From: Gemmobacter aquaticus
Lineage (GTDB): Bacteria > Pseudomonadota > Alphaproteobacteria > Rhodobacterales > Rhodobacteraceae
Reading direction: 5' to 3'
DNA: 64,000 nt
NCBI RefSeq assembly: GCF_007859075.1
Contig: NZ_VOAK01000020.1
Location: forward strand, 354,646 to 418,645
Below the pieces are notes generated by a model. The model was given only the letters and a program-made list of their open reading frames with translations. It was not told the origin of the DNA and did not search any database. Each line of letters starts with the position of its first letter. The stretch's first letter is position 1. Below, in pieces: positions 35,627 to 45,612 of this stretch. The position numbers were made by a program, and so were the translations under genes.

Positions 35627-36802
35627 CTAAAGGGGCAGGTACTCGGCCAGATCGCCGGCCCGGCGCGGGCCGTCGCCCAATGGGCGCACCAGCAAGGCGT
35701 CCGCCTCGGCCAGCACCCCAAGCAGGGCGGAATCCTGCCGCGTGAAAGGGGTGACCACCGGCGCGTCAGGCGACATCGTCAAGCTCGCGCGCATGTAATG
35801 CGTGCGCGGGCCGGTCGCATCGACATCAGAGCCGAGCCTTGCCTGCCGCAGTGGCAGAACGGGGGAGGGATCGCCCAGCATGGCGCGAACCAGAGGCAGC
35901 ACGAAAAGATGCGCACAGACGATGGCAGAGACGGGGTTGCCCGGCAGTCCCAGCATCGGTGCGCCGCGCATCATTCCGGCCATCAGCGGCTTTCCGGGGC
36001 GCATAGCGATCTTGTAGAAGGCGCGCTTTAGCCCCATCCCCTCGGCCAGTCTCGCAACCACGTCATGGTCACCCACCGAGGCGCCACCGATCGTCACGAT
36101 CAGATCGGCGCCATCGGCGAGGTCGAACACCGCGCGGAGCGAGGCTTCGGTATCGCGCGCGATCGGAAGCATCCGTACCCGGCCCCCGGCCTGTTCCACC
36201 AGGGCCTTGATCGCAAAAGAGTTGGACGCGACAATCTGGTCGGGCCCCGGCGTCTCGCCGGGCATGACCAGTTCATCCCCTGTCGCAATGATCGCAACCT
36301 CGGGCTTCCGGCGCACCGGAACTTCAGGCAGGTTCATCGCGGCCAACAGCGCGAGGTCAGAAGCGGATATCCGTTTGGGGCCAAAGGCTTGGCCAAGGCG
36401 GAAATCATCGCCACGCGGGCGGATATTGGTGTTTGCCGAGGCTTCGGTGATTGTAATCTGCGCCCCGTCGCGCCGGACGCTCTCTTGCAGCACCACACGC
36501 TGTGCGCCATCGGGCACCGGGGCGCCAGTGAAGATGCGCAGCGCCTCGCCCGCGTTGATCCGCCCGCCGAAGCCATGACCGGCGCCCGCCTCGCCGACGA
36601 CGGTGTATGTCGCGCCAAGGGGGGCCTCGTCCGTAACGGCGTAGCCATCCATGGCCGAGGCGTCAAAGGGCGGTTGGTCGCGACGGGCGGCGACCGGTTC
36701 GGCCATCCAGCGCCCTGCGGCATCAGCCAGCGCAACCGTCTCGACCGGCATCACGCGGGCCAGCGCGAGCACATGGCCCAAGGCTTCCTCGACGGTGATC
36801 AC
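35627..36802 (-). CDS. moeA: Molybdopterin molybdenumtransferase
   Basis: Inserts molybdate into adenylylated molybdopterin to make molybdenum cofactor. The length of 391 residues is normal. [13 protein letters not shown] and [15 protein letters not shown] are typical of domains I/III. The MoaB/MogA-like domain contains [28 protein letters not shown] and [13 protein letters not shown]. Its start overlaps the moaC stop by 4 bases, an operon arrangement. Confidence 0.96.
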   Translation of the reverse strand: MITVEEALGHVLALARVMPVETVALADAAGRWMAEPVAARRDQPPFDASAMDGYAVTDEAPLGATYTVVGEAGAGHGFGGRINAGEALRIFTGAPVPDGAQRVVLQESVRRDGAQITITEASANTNIRPRGDDFRLGQAFGPKRISASDLALLAAMNLPEVPVRRKPEVAIIATGDELVMPGETPGPDQIVASNSFAIKALVEQAGGRVRMLPIARDTEASLRAVFDLADGADLIVTIGGASVGDHDVVARLAEGMGLKRAFYKIAMRPGKPLMAGMMRGAPMLGLPGNPVSAIVCAHLFVLPLVRAMLGDPSPVLPLRQARLGSDVDATGPRTHYMRASLTMSPDAPVVTPFTRQDSALLGVLAEADALLVRPLGDGPRRAGDLAEYLPL

Positions 36803-37278
36803 GGCGCGGCCTCAAAGCGGCCGGATTTGCCGCCGTCCTTCAGAACGAGGTGTATCCCCTCTATCCGCATGGTTTTTTCGACAGCCTTGACCATGTCGTA
36901 GATCGTCAGGCAAGCGGTGGTAACAGCGGTCAGCGCCTCCATCTCCACCCCGGTCTGGCCGCCGGTCTTGACGGTCGCCTCGACCACGATGCCGGGCAGG
37001 TCAGGGTCTGGCGTCAGGTCGATCGCGACCTTGGTGATTGGCAAGGGGTGGCAGAGCGGAATCAGATCGGCCGTCTTCTTGGCGCCCATGATACCGGCCA
37101 GACGCGCAACGCCCAACACATCGCCCTTCTCGGCCCGGCCCTCGGTTACCAGGGCCAGCGTCTCGGCGCTCATCCTGACGGTGCCGCGCGCGATGGCGAT
37201 GCGGGCCGTGACGGGCTTTTCCGACACATCGACCATATGGGCATGGCCGGCGGCGTCGAAATGCGTCAGCGCCATCAC
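36799..37278 (-). CDS. moaC: Cyclic pyranopterin monophosphate synthase
   Basis: Completes the first step of molybdenum cofactor synthesis (with MoaA) to form cPMP. The 159-residue protein has [19 protein letters not shown] at the start, the conserved [13 protein letters not shown] strand, and [20 protein letters not shown] near the end with catalytic residues. It overlaps trpC and moeA by 4 bases on each side, so the three are translationally coupled. Confidence 0.97.
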   Translation of the reverse strand: MMALTHFDAAGHAHMVDVSEKPVTARIAIARGTVRMSAETLALVTEGRAEKGDVLGVARLAGIMGAKKTADLIPLCHPLPITKVAIDLTPDPDLPGIVVEATVKTGGQTGVEMEALTAVTTACLTIYDMVKAVEKTMRIEGIHLVLKDGGKSGRFEAAP

Positions 37279-38087
37279 GCCCTCCCTTGCGAGGTCAAGG
37301 GCTGCGAAAGGATTGCGCGCGTTGCTGCCGCGACATCGGGCTGGCGCATCAGGCTTTCCCCGATCAGGAAGCAGCGCGCGCCATACTGGGCCATATCCGC
37401 AAGATCGCCAGGGGTGAAAAGGCCGCTTTCCGACACGATCAGTCGATCCTCGGGCACGCGGCGCGCCAGATCGCGGGTCGTGTCCAGCGTCACCTCGAAG
37501 GTGTGCAGATTGCGGTTGTTGATGCCGATCAGCGGCGATTTCAGCCGGGCGGCACGCTCGAGCTCGGCGCGGTCATGCACCTCGATCAGCACATCCATGC
37601 CCCACTGGATGGCGACCTGTTCCAGTTCGGCCGCCTCGGTATCGTCGAGTGAGGCCATGATCAGCAGGATGCAGTCTGCCTTCAGCGCGCGTGCCTCGAC
37701 AATCTGGTAGGCGTCATGGATGAAGTCCTTGCGCAGGCAGGGCAGGCTGGTTGCGTCATGGGCCTGCGTCAGAAACTCATCGGCGCCCTGAAACGAGGGG
37801 CCGTCGGTCAGGACGGAAAGGCAGGTGGCGCCGCCTTCCTCATAGGCCTTGGAAAGGGCGGGCGGATCGAAGTCCGCGCGGATCAGGCCCTTGGAGGGGC
37901 TTGCCTTCTTGATCTCGGCGATCAACCCATAACCGGTGGTCGCGGCCTGTCGCAGCGCGCGGGCAAATCCACGTGGGGCTGGCGCGGCCTTTGCCGCGGC
38001 CTCCACCTCGGCCAAGGGTCGCTCTGCCTTGCGGGCGGCGATTTCTTCAAGCTTGTAGGCCTTGATGCGGTCGAGAATGGTGCTCAT
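37275..38087 (-). CDS. trpC: Indole-3-glycerol-phosphate synthase
   Basis: Ring-closes CdRP to indole-3-glycerol phosphate in tryptophan synthesis. The single-domain 270-residue enzyme (no TrpF fusion) has [12 protein letters not shown] (catalytic Lys), [15 protein letters not shown] and [12 protein letters not shown], all standard. AGGAG precedes the ATG at 38087. ung lies between this gene and trpD with 61 bases before trpC. Confidence 0.97.
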   Translation of the reverse strand: MSTILDRIKAYKLEEIAARKAERPLAEVEAAAKAAPAPRGFARALRQAATTGYGLIAEIKKASPSKGLIRADFDPPALSKAYEEGGATCLSVLTDGPSFQGADEFLTQAHDATSLPCLRKDFIHDAYQIVEARALKADCILLIMASLDDTEAAELEQVAIQWGMDVLIEVHDRAELERAARLKSPLIGINNRNLHTFEVTLDTTRDLARRVPEDRLIVSESGLFTPGDLADMAQYGARCFLIGESLMRQPDVAAATRAILSQPLTSQGRA

Positions 38088-38148
38088 GTTGGTCTCCTTC
38101 CCAAAGGTCTAGCCGTTGCGGAAGCGTTTGAAAACCCGGCGTTTGCGT

Positions 38149-38790
38149 CTAGACCGACCAGTCGATCGGGGGTTCTTCCCGCGTCGCCAGCCAGTCGTTG
38201 ACCCGGCTGAAGGGGCGCGAGCCGAAAAAGCCGCGATGGGCCGATAGCGGCGAGGGATGCGCGCTCTCGATGAACAGGTGCCGCGCGCGGGGCAGTCGGG
38301 CGCAAGCTGCCTGTGCTGGTCGTCCCCACAGAAGAAATGCGCGCGGCCCGTCCTCTGCGGTCGCCATCAGAATCTGCGACACCAGCGCCTCCCACCCCCA
38401 ACGCTTGTGCCCAAAGGCCTGCCCGACCGGCACGGTCAGGACCGAGTTCAGAAGAAGCACGCCCTGCCGCGCCCAACCGGTGAGATCTCCATCCTTGCGA
38501 TCAACGCCAAGGTCAGACCGCAACTCGGTCAGGATGTTGCGCAGCGAATCCCGTGCTGGCTCGCCCGGTGGAAAGCTGAAGGCAAGGCCCGTGGCCCGGC
38601 CCGGCGTGTGATAGGGGTCCTGGCCCAGAATGACGACGCGGACCTTTTCGCGTGGTGTCAGGTCCAGCGCTCGAAAGATCGCGGCCGGTTGCCAGCCAGG
38701 ATTGTCAGTCAGTCGCGCAGCAAGGGCAGGCCAGTCGCGGGAAAAGAACGGCAGATCGGCCCAGCTTGCGGGCGGGGCAGGCAGCCCCAC
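38149..38790 (-). CDS. ung: Uracil-DNA glycosylase (family 1)
   Basis: Removes uracil from DNA to start base-excision repair. The 213-residue protein has the catalytic VILGQDPYHTPGRATGLAFS loop (Asp in GQDPYH) and the HPSPLSAHRGFFGSRPFSRVN leucine-loop region; LLLNSVLTVPVG is also conserved. It sits between trpD (1 base between stop and start) and trpC, so it is probably cotranscribed with the tryptophan genes. Confidence 0.96.
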   Translation of the reverse strand: MGLPAPPASWADLPFFSRDWPALAARLTDNPGWQPAAIFRALDLTPREKVRVVILGQDPYHTPGRATGLAFSFPPGEPARDSLRNILTELRSDLGVDRKDGDLTGWARQGVLLLNSVLTVPVGQAFGHKRWGWEALVSQILMATAEDGPRAFLLWGRPAQAACARLPRARHLFIESAHPSPLSAHRGFFGSRPFSRVNDWLATREEPPIDWSV

Positions 38791-38791
38791 C

Positions 38792-39805
38792 TTACGCCGC
38801 CGTCAGGGCAACCAGCGCTTCCACCTTGCCGAGTGCCGCGCCGGAATCGAGCGACTCGCGGGCCAGTTCCACCCCTTCGGGCAGGCTGGGGGCACGATCC
38901 GCCACAACGAGTGCCGCCGCCGAGTTGAGCAGAACGGCATCGCGATAGGCCCCCGTCTCGCCCTCCAGTAGGCGGCGGAAGGCGGCGGCGTTTTCCTGCG
39001 GTGTACCGCCGATAATGGCCTCGAACGGGTGCGCGGGAAGGCCTGCATCCTCAGGATGGATGCTGAACTCGCGGATCTGCCCCCCCTCAAGCGCCGCGAC
39101 GCGGGTGGGCGCGGCGATCGAGATTTCGTCCGTGCCATCCCCGCCATGCACGAGCCAGGCCTTTTCCGACCCCAGAACATGCAGCGTCTCGGCCATGGGG
39201 CGCAGCAGGGCATCGCTGAAGGTGCCGGTCAACTGACGCTTGGCGCCCGCCGGATTGGTCAGCGGCCCGAGGATGTTGAAGATCGTGCGCGTCCCAAGCT
39301 CGGTGCGCACCGGGCCCACGTGGCGCATAGCGGGGTGGTGCATCGGCGCCATCATGAAGCCGATCCCGGCCTCGGCCAGGCAACGTTCCACGATCTCCGG
39401 TCCGACCATCACATTGATGCCCATCTCTGTCAGTGCATCGGCCGCACCTGACTTGGACGACAGGTTCCTGTTGCCGTGCTTGGCGACCGGAACGCCCGCG
39501 CCCGCGACTACAAAGGCGGTTGCGGTCGAGATATTGAGCGTGCCTTTGCCATCGCCCCCGGTGCCCACTATGTCCATCGCGCCCGCAGGCGCGCGCACCG
39601 CATGGCATTTTGACCGCATGACGGATGCAGCCGCCGCATATTCCTCGACCGTCTCTCCCCGCGTGCGTAGCGCCATCAGAAAGCCGCCCATCTGTGCGGG
39701 CGTGGCCTCGCCCTCAAAGAGGGCGGCAAAGGCAGTTTCCGCCTCGGCGCGCGTCAGGGGGCGGGTGGCGGCAATACCGATCAGCGGCTTCAGGCGCTCG
39801 CTCAT
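38792..39805 (-). CDS. trpD: Anthranilate phosphoribosyltransferase
   Basis: Joins anthranilate to PRPP in tryptophan synthesis. The 337-residue protein has the PRPP-binding [14 protein letters not shown] loop, [23 protein letters not shown], and the [13 protein letters not shown] segment, all diagnostic. It overlaps trpG by 4 bases. Confidence 0.97.
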   Translation of the reverse strand: MSERLKPLIGIAATRPLTRAEAETAFAALFEGEATPAQMGGFLMALRTRGETVEEYAAAASVMRSKCHAVRAPAGAMDIVGTGGDGKGTLNISTATAFVVAGAGVPVAKHGNRNLSSKSGAADALTEMGINVMVGPEIVERCLAEAGIGFMMAPMHHPAMRHVGPVRTELGTRTIFNILGPLTNPAGAKRQLTGTFSDALLRPMAETLHVLGSEKAWLVHGGDGTDEISIAAPTRVAALEGGQIREFSIHPEDAGLPAHPFEAIIGGTPQENAAAFRRLLEGETGAYRDAVLLNSAAALVVADRAPSLPEGVELARESLDSGAALGKVEALVALTAA

Positions 39806-40383
39806 GCTGGCACCCGGGCGCTTTCAAGGAAGTTCTTCAGCAACTGATGCCCATGCTCGCTGGCGATGCTTTCGGGGTGGAACTGGACACCTTCGATGGG
39901 CAGCGTCTTGTGGCGCAATCCCATGATCGTGCCATCGTCAAGCCATGCCGTCACCTCAAGGCAGTCAGGCAGGGTGTCGCGTTCCACGACAAGGCTGTGA
40001 TAGCGCGTGGCAAGGAAGGGCGAAGGCAGGCCACGGAATACGCCTTGGCCCGAATGGTGCATGGTGCCCATCTTGCCGTGAACAATCTCATGGCAGCGCA
40101 CAACCTTGCCGCCAAAGGCCTCGCCAATCGTCTGGTGCCCAAGGCAGACACCCAGAAGAGGGATCTTCGCCTCGGCGGCGGCGGCGGTCAGCGGAAGGCA
40201 GATCCCGGCCTGGGCCGGATCGCAGGGGCCGGGGCTCAGCACGATCATCTCGGGGCGCAGGGCCATGGCTTCCTGCACGTTCAGCGCGTCGTTGCGCACC
40301 ACGCGGACATCCGCCCCCAACTCGCCCAGATAATGGACGAGGTTGTAGGTGAAGCTGTCGTAATTGTCGATCAACAGAAGCAT
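39802..40383 (-). CDS. trpG: Anthranilate synthase component II (glutaminase)
   Basis: Supplies ammonia from glutamine to TrpE. The 193-residue class I amidotransferase has [20 protein letters not shown] at the start, the Cys nucleophile in [15 protein letters not shown], and the His/Glu pair in [14 protein letters not shown]. It could also serve PabA function. It opens the tightly packed trpGD-ung-trpC-moaC-moeA run. Confidence 0.97.
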   Translation of the reverse strand: MLLLIDNYDSFTYNLVHYLGELGADVRVVRNDALNVQEAMALRPEMIVLSPGPCDPAQAGICLPLTAAAAEAKIPLLGVCLGHQTIGEAFGGKVVRCHEIVHGKMGTMHHSGQGVFRGLPSPFLATRYHSLVVERDTLPDCLEVTAWLDDGTIMGLRHKTLPIEGVQFHPESIASEHGHQLLKNFLESARVPA

Positions 40384-40543
40384 CGTGCCGGGCCTTGCGA
40401 AAAAGGGGATGTTTGGGGGTGAACCCCGCGCATCGTCGCGCTATACATGGGGCCAGCCGAAGGGGGAGGTCAAGTCAATCCACCCCCACGAGAGGCAGAA
40501 GTGTCCAGGGCGGAAGATACCGCCCGAACAGGTGGAGGCGGGA

Positions 40544-42091
40544 TTGCGCGGGTTTGTGGCGGGTCTGTTCTGGGGTGGCATCGTAGCGGCAATTGGGCTT
40601 GGCGTGGTATCCGAACTCGCCCCGCTTCCGGCAAATCAGGACAAGGCGCCCGTCGCGGAAGCGGCCACCGCCGAGGTGCCATCGACCGAGCCGGTGTCCA
40701 CCGCCGAGACCCCTGCGGCTGAGGTTGCAGCGCCCGCGACGCCTGAGCCTGCCGCGCCCGCCGAGGCTGACGCCGCGCCCCCGGCGACCCCCACGGCGGA
40801 ACCCGAGCCTGCCGAGCCTGCCGCGCCTGCAGCTTCTCCTGCGCCGACTGAGCCAACGCCGACTGATCCAGCGGCCGCCGAACCTGCCCCCGCCGAACCT
40901 GCGCCCGTCGAGCCCGCCCCTCAGGCGACCCCACCGAAATCAGTGCCAACTGCCCCTGCGGCCGTGCCCGCGCCTGCGGGCCTGCCGCCCAGTCCCGCCA
41001 CCACCCCCGAGGCAGAACCTGCGCCGCAGCCAAGTGCGCCAGTTGCACCGATTACGGGTGAGGGCGCAGATGCGGCCCCCGCACCGGCCGAGGCACCGCC
41101 GGCCCCGCCGTCGCCCGAACCCGCCGCCGCAGAACCCCCGGTTCCGGTGCAGCCCGCGCCCGATCAGGCGGCTGTCGATGACACCGATGCGCCCCTGCCC
41201 GGCGAGGTGCCCGCACATTCCCCGCTGGCCCCTGTGCCCGAGTCAGATAAGCCAGCCCCTGTCGTGGAGCCCGCCGCGCCAGCCGAGCCGCTGCTCGACC
41301 GCCCCGAACCGGGTCTGGAAGGCGAGGTTGAAGGTGTCACGACCAACCGGTTGCCGCGCATCGAGGCCGAGGCGCCCGCCACGCCCGAGGCCTCCAATGC
41401 CGCGCCCGCAGATCCGCGCCCCGTGGTGCGCTATGCCGCGGCCTTCGATAACCCGCAGGCCAAGCCTTTGTTCTCGATCCTCCTGATCGATGATGGACAG
41501 GCAAAGATTGACCGTGCTGCGCTTGCCGCGCTGGAGTTGCCTATCACCATTGTCCTCGATCCCGCCGCCCCTGGTGCAGAGTATCTGACCGAACTCTACC
41601 GCCGCGGCGGCAAGGAAGTGGCGATGCTGGCCACCCAGATCCCTGAAGGTGCGGCGCCGTCCGACTTGCAGGTGACGCTCGAAGCGCATGCCAAGGTCCT
41701 GGCGCAATCGGTCGCGGTCGTCGATCTGCCCGAGGGTGGGTTCCAGAACAACCGTCAGATCGCAGCCGACCTTGTGCCCTTCATCAAGGACCAGGGGCGT
41801 GGCCTTGTGACTTTTGACAAGGGGCTGAACGCGGGCGATCAGGTCGCGCAGCGCGAGGCGGTGCCATCCGCACTGATCTTCCGCGAGATCGATGCCGAGG
41901 GTGAGGATACCGCCGCCATGCGCCGCCATCTGGATCGGGCGGCATTCAAGGCGGCACAGGACGGCCGTGTTGCCGTTCTGGGGCGCGCGCAGCCTGATAC
42001 GATCGCGGCGCTGCTGGAATGGTCGATCGAGGGGCGCGCAGGATCTGTTGCGCTTGCTCCGTTGACGGCTGTGCTGGTCACGCCAGAGTAA
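40544..42091 (+). CDS. Divergent polysaccharide deacetylase family protein (YibQ-like)
   Basis: Protein of 515 residues with one N-terminal membrane anchor (RGFVAGLFWGGIVAAIGLGV), a very long Pro/Ala/Glu-rich linker of about 270 residues, and a C-terminal domain (about 300-515) of the divergent polysaccharide deacetylase fold (FSILLIDDGQAKIDRAALAAL, LPITIVLDPAAP, EVAMLATQIPEG, VAVVDLPEGGFQNNRQIA). The usual metal-binding His pair of true deacetylases is not evident, as in YibQ. It probably starts at TTG 40544 behind a GGAGG site. It runs opposite to the surrounding trp genes; a yibQ gene in this neighbourhood is known in Rhodobacter. Confidence 0.85.
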   Translation: MRGFVAGLFWGGIVAAIGLGVVSELAPLPANQDKAPVAEAATAEVPSTEPVSTAETPAAEVAAPATPEPAAPAEADAAPPATPTAEPEPAEPAAPAASPAPTEPTPTDPAAAEPAPAEPAPVEPAPQATPPKSVPTAPAAVPAPAGLPPSPATTPEAEPAPQPSAPVAPITGEGADAAPAPAEAPPAPPSPEPAAAEPPVPVQPAPDQAAVDDTDAPLPGEVPAHSPLAPVPESDKPAPVVEPAAPAEPLLDRPEPGLEGEVEGVTTNRLPRIEAEAPATPEASNAAPADPRPVVRYAAAFDNPQAKPLFSILLIDDGQAKIDRAALAALELPITIVLDPAAPGAEYLTELYRRGGKEVAMLATQIPEGAAPSDLQVTLEAHAKVLAQSVAVVDLPEGGFQNNRQIAADLVPFIKDQGRGLVTFDKGLNAGDQVAQREAVPSALIFREIDAEGEDTAAMRRHLDRAAFKAAQDGRVAVLGRAQPDTIAALLEWSIEGRAGSVALAPLTAVLVTPE

Positions 42092-42092
42092 G

Positions 42093-42114
42093 AAAGGGGG
42101 CCATGGCCCCCTTT
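42093..42114. terminator. Two-way terminator between yibQ-like gene and trpE
   Basis: AAAGGGGGCCATGGCCCCCTTT is a perfect 22-base palindrome placed right after the plus-strand stop and 8 bases before the trpE end. It can terminate both convergent genes. Confidence 0.85.
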
Positions 42115-42121
42115 CCTGAAA

Positions 42122-43633
42122 TCAGCTGTTGTGACGCCGGTCAAACATCCCGGCATCTTCCGCCGCGCGGCGCAGGGCCTTGGTCTTGTTGACGGTTTCC
42201 TGAAACTCGGATTCAGGATCGCTGTCAAAGACCACGCCGCCACCCGCCTGGGTGTAGAGCTTGCCATCCTTCAGAACGGCCGTGCGCAGCGCGATACAGA
42301 AATCCATCTCGCCATTCGCCGCGAAATACCCCACGCCGCCGCCATAGACGCCGCGCTTTTCAGGCTCCAGTTCGTCAATGATTTCCATAGCGCGAACTTT
42401 CGGGGCGCCCGACACGGTGCCCGCAGGCAGGCCTGCCAGCAGGGCGGAAAGGGCGTCCTCTCCCTCGGCCAGTTCACCCACGACGTTCGACACGATATGC
42501 ATGACGTGGCTGTAGCGTTCGATGATGAACTTCTCGGTCGGACGCACGGTGCCGACCTTTGCGACCCGGCCCACATCGTTGCGACCAAGGTCCAGAAGCA
42601 TCAGATGCTCGGCCAGTTCCTTCTGGTCAGACAGCAGGTCCAGTTCCAGCGCCTTGTCCTGCTCGGGTGTGGCGCCGCGCGGGCGGGTGCCGGCGATGGG
42701 GCGGATGGTCACCTCGCCCTCGCGCAGGCGGACAAGGATTTCGGGGCTCGCGCCCACGACCTGAAAGCCGCCGAAATTGAAGAAGAACATGAAGGGCGAG
42801 GGGTTGGTGCGCCGAAGACTGCGGTAGAACGCAAAGGGCGGCAGCTCAAAGCTTTGGGTCCAGCGTTGCGAGGGGACCACCTGAAAGATGTCCCCTGCGC
42901 GGATGTATTCCTTGGCCCGTTCGACGGCCTGCTTGTACCCCTCATGCGTGAAATTCGAGATCGCTGCCCCTACGGGTGTCGCCTCGCCAAGGTCACGCGT
43001 CGCGGTAGAGGGCGCGCGGTCCAGATCGCGCAGCGCGTCCATCACCCGTTCGGCGGCCTGCGCATAGGCGGCGCGAGCCGAAAGGCCGGATGAGACCCAG
43101 GCAGGCGAGACGATCGTGACCTCGCCCTTGACGCCGTCCAGCACCGCGATGACCGAGGGGCGCATCAGCACCGCATCAGGCAGACCCAGCGGATCGGGGT
43201 TCACATCTGGCAGATGCTCGACCAGCCGGATCATGTCATAGCCCAGATAGCCGAACAGGCCCGCGGCGATGGCCGGAAGATCGTCAGGCATCTCGATCCG
43301 GCATTCGGCCAGAAGCGTCCGAAGCGTTTCCAGCGGGTGACCGGGCAGGGACGCAAAGGCCTGCGGATCGAACCGGGCCTCGCGATTGATCTCGGACTGT
43401 TCGCCCCGGCAGCGCCAGATCAGGTCGGGCTTCATGCCGACCACCGAATAGCGACCGCGCACCTCGCCGCCGGTGACGCTTTCCAGCATGAAGGTATCGG
43501 CGCGCGCCTCGCCCAGCTTCAGCATCAGGCTGACGGGGGTATCCAGATCGGCGGCAAGCCGGGCGTAGACCAGTTGGTTATGCCCGGCGTTCCAGCCGCG
43601 CTCAAAGGCCTCATAAGAGGAGATCAGGGCCAT
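42122..43633 (-). CDS. trpE: Anthranilate synthase component I
   Basis: Makes anthranilate from chorismate with ammonia from TrpG; the first step of tryptophan synthesis. The length of 503 residues is normal. Chorismate-binding domain motifs include RPIAGTRPRGATPEQDKALE, LLDLGRNDVGRVAKVG and GTVSGAPKVRAMEIIDELEP, then GGVGYFAANGEMDFCIALRT. The N-terminal part holds the likely feedback site, LMLKLGEARADTFMLESV. It lies 9 bases after ppiD on the same strand. No leader-peptide attenuator is visible. Confidence 0.97.
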   Translation of the reverse strand: MALISSYEAFERGWNAGHNQLVYARLAADLDTPVSLMLKLGEARADTFMLESVTGGEVRGRYSVVGMKPDLIWRCRGEQSEINREARFDPQAFASLPGHPLETLRTLLAECRIEMPDDLPAIAAGLFGYLGYDMIRLVEHLPDVNPDPLGLPDAVLMRPSVIAVLDGVKGEVTIVSPAWVSSGLSARAAYAQAAERVMDALRDLDRAPSTATRDLGEATPVGAAISNFTHEGYKQAVERAKEYIRAGDIFQVVPSQRWTQSFELPPFAFYRSLRRTNPSPFMFFFNFGGFQVVGASPEILVRLREGEVTIRPIAGTRPRGATPEQDKALELDLLSDQKELAEHLMLLDLGRNDVGRVAKVGTVRPTEKFIIERYSHVMHIVSNVVGELAEGEDALSALLAGLPAGTVSGAPKVRAMEIIDELEPEKRGVYGGGVGYFAANGEMDFCIALRTAVLKDGKLYTQAGGGVVFDSDPESEFQETVNKTKALRRAAEDAGMFDRRHNS

Positions 43634-43642
43634 CTTTCCTCC

Positions 43643-45508
43643 TTAGCGCAGCTGCGCGTGGACGGCATCGATGGCCGACTGATTGAACTGGATGCCGGCC
43701 CCGTTGGCGAGCCCGGTCGAGAACATCACGAAAGCATCCTGCGCAATCGCCTGTTCGACCTGTGCGGCGATGCCATCACGCAGCGCCTTGCCATCTGCGC
43801 TGGCTGCATCAACCGGCGTGATCTTGTCGACCTGCACCAGCCCCACATAGCCTGGCGTCTCGACAAGGCGTACGTCACCCACATCCATCTTGAAGGCCTC
43901 GGCCACGACCTCAGCGGGGGCGCCTTCGATCGCGCCGGCGCGGCTGGTATCCGGGCTGACATCCAGAATCCCGAACTGGCCCAAATGCGCCCCGGCCTCG
44001 ACTTCGGCACGGATTTCCTCGCCCCGCGCCTTCAGGGCCTTCGCAAGGGTATCGGTCCGCCAGGCCTCGGCGACATCCTCTTTCACTTCATCAAACGGGA
44101 TAGGGGCAGGGGGGACGATCTGGTCGAACTGGATCGCGGCCACGCCGCCGTCATTCAGCTGGATCGCTTCGGGGAAGTCACCTTCCTGCAGGGCCTCGGC
44201 CGCAGTGCGGAAGGCCGGATAGCCTGCGATCTTGTCATCCGACGCAGCAGAGAAGTCGATCTGGCCCAGTTCCATCCCCTGCTCTTTGGCAAGGTCGTCG
44301 ATGGTGGCACCACCGGCCAGCGCATCATCGATGGCCTCGATCTTGTCGCCTATGGCACGGCGGGCGGCGTCCATCTGCAGTTCGGTTGCAAGGTCAGCGC
44401 GGGCTTGCTCAAAGGTGGTTTCCTGCGCCGAAAGGATGCCGTTCATGCGATAGAGCGCAGGCCCGAATTCCGAGGGAAGCGGCCCCACGACACCCGGTTC
44501 TGTCAGGGCAAAGACGTCTTCGGCCGCAGCTCCAAGTTCGTCTTTGCCGACATCACCCATGTCGACGTCAATCAGCTTGAGCCCGCGCGCGGCGACCAGC
44601 ATCTCAAAGGTTTCGCCCGCGTCAAAGCGCGCACGCGCGTCTTTGGCCTCTGCCTCGGACGGGAAAACAAGGCGCTCGACGAGGCGACGCTCGGGCTGAA
44701 TGTATTCTGCCTTGCGCTCATCATAGATGCGGCGCAGTTCGGCCTCGTCGACCGGCATGGTCGCGGCCAGCGCCTCGGGCAGAAGTGCCGCAAAGCGGAT
44801 GCGTTTGGCCTCGGGCGCGGTGAACTGGGCGATGTTGGCGTCATAGAAGGCGCGCAGGGCAGCATCATCGGGATCTGCAATCGGCGTGGCAAGGCTGCTT
44901 TCGCGCAAGGTCAGCACGGTGATGCCCCGGCGCTCTGCTGCATGTGCGAGAAGCGTATCGGTCAGGGCGTCGGGTGCGGCAAATCCCCCTGCCACGGCAC
45001 CCGATAGCAAGGCGCGGGACAGATCGCCCCGCATGCCGCTTTCAAATTCGGCGCGCGTCAGATTGTTGCGGCGCAGCGCATCATCATACATCGCAGTGTC
45101 GAAGGTGCCTGTCGGCCCCTGAAATGCCGGCATCCGGCCAATTTCGCGCGCAAGCACTGCATCGCCGACTGACAGGCCAATGCGCGCGGCTTCACCATCC
45201 AGCGCGGCTTGCGTCACAAGTGATTGCCGCACCCGCGCATCCACTCCAAGCGCGATGGCCTGCTGCAGATCGATCTGCGTGCCGGTCTGCTGGCCGAGGG
45301 CCGCAACCTCGTTCTGCAGGGCGCGAGCGTATTGGTTGGCATCGATCTCCTGCTCGCCGACCGAGCCGATCACCACACGGCCTGATCCAAAGTTGGTAAT
45401 GCCATAGCCCCCGAGGCCGCCCACGATCATCGCAAGCAGGACCCCCGAAAGGACCGGAGCGCCGCGGCGCTTGCGTTTCGGGCTTTCGGATGCGGTATCT
45501 TGCGACAT
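43643..45508 (-). CDS. PpiD-like peptidyl-prolyl isomerase (SurA N-terminal domain)
   Basis: Inner-membrane-anchored periplasmic chaperone/prolyl isomerase of 621 residues. One transmembrane helix (about 20-41, VLSGVLLAMIVGGLGGYGI) follows a basic KRKRRG stretch. The SurA_N-like helical domain spans about 48-190, with VGEQEIDANQYARALQNE and the MRGDLSRALLSGAV region. Parvulin-type segments follow, but the canonical active-site pattern is degenerate, as in PpiD. It lies directly upstream of trpE in the same direction, an arrangement seen in related bacteria. Confidence 0.88.
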   Translation of the reverse strand: MSQDTASESPKRKRRGAPVLSGVLLAMIVGGLGGYGITNFGSGRVVIGSVGEQEIDANQYARALQNEVAALGQQTGTQIDLQQAIALGVDARVRQSLVTQAALDGEAARIGLSVGDAVLAREIGRMPAFQGPTGTFDTAMYDDALRRNNLTRAEFESGMRGDLSRALLSGAVAGGFAAPDALTDTLLAHAAERRGITVLTLRESSLATPIADPDDAALRAFYDANIAQFTAPEAKRIRFAALLPEALAATMPVDEAELRRIYDERKAEYIQPERRLVERLVFPSEAEAKDARARFDAGETFEMLVAARGLKLIDVDMGDVGKDELGAAAEDVFALTEPGVVGPLPSEFGPALYRMNGILSAQETTFEQARADLATELQMDAARRAIGDKIEAIDDALAGGATIDDLAKEQGMELGQIDFSAASDDKIAGYPAFRTAAEALQEGDFPEAIQLNDGGVAAIQFDQIVPPAPIPFDEVKEDVAEAWRTDTLAKALKARGEEIRAEVEAGAHLGQFGILDVSPDTSRAGAIEGAPAEVVAEAFKMDVGDVRLVETPGYVGLVQVDKITPVDAASADGKALRDGIAAQVEQAIAQDAFVMFSTGLANGAGIQFNQSAIDAVHAQLR

Positions 45509-45612
45509 GACTGGCCTGCGTGTGAAAGGATCGCGTTGGTTCTATGCAGTTCCCGTGCGCGCGGCAAGGGTGGCGCGCGCAGCGCCATTCGGGGCGTTTG
45601 ACGGAAGCGGCG

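Noticed and set aside
43214..45007. Open frame of 597 codons on the plus strand
   Set aside because: Antisense to trpE and ppiD; no motifs.
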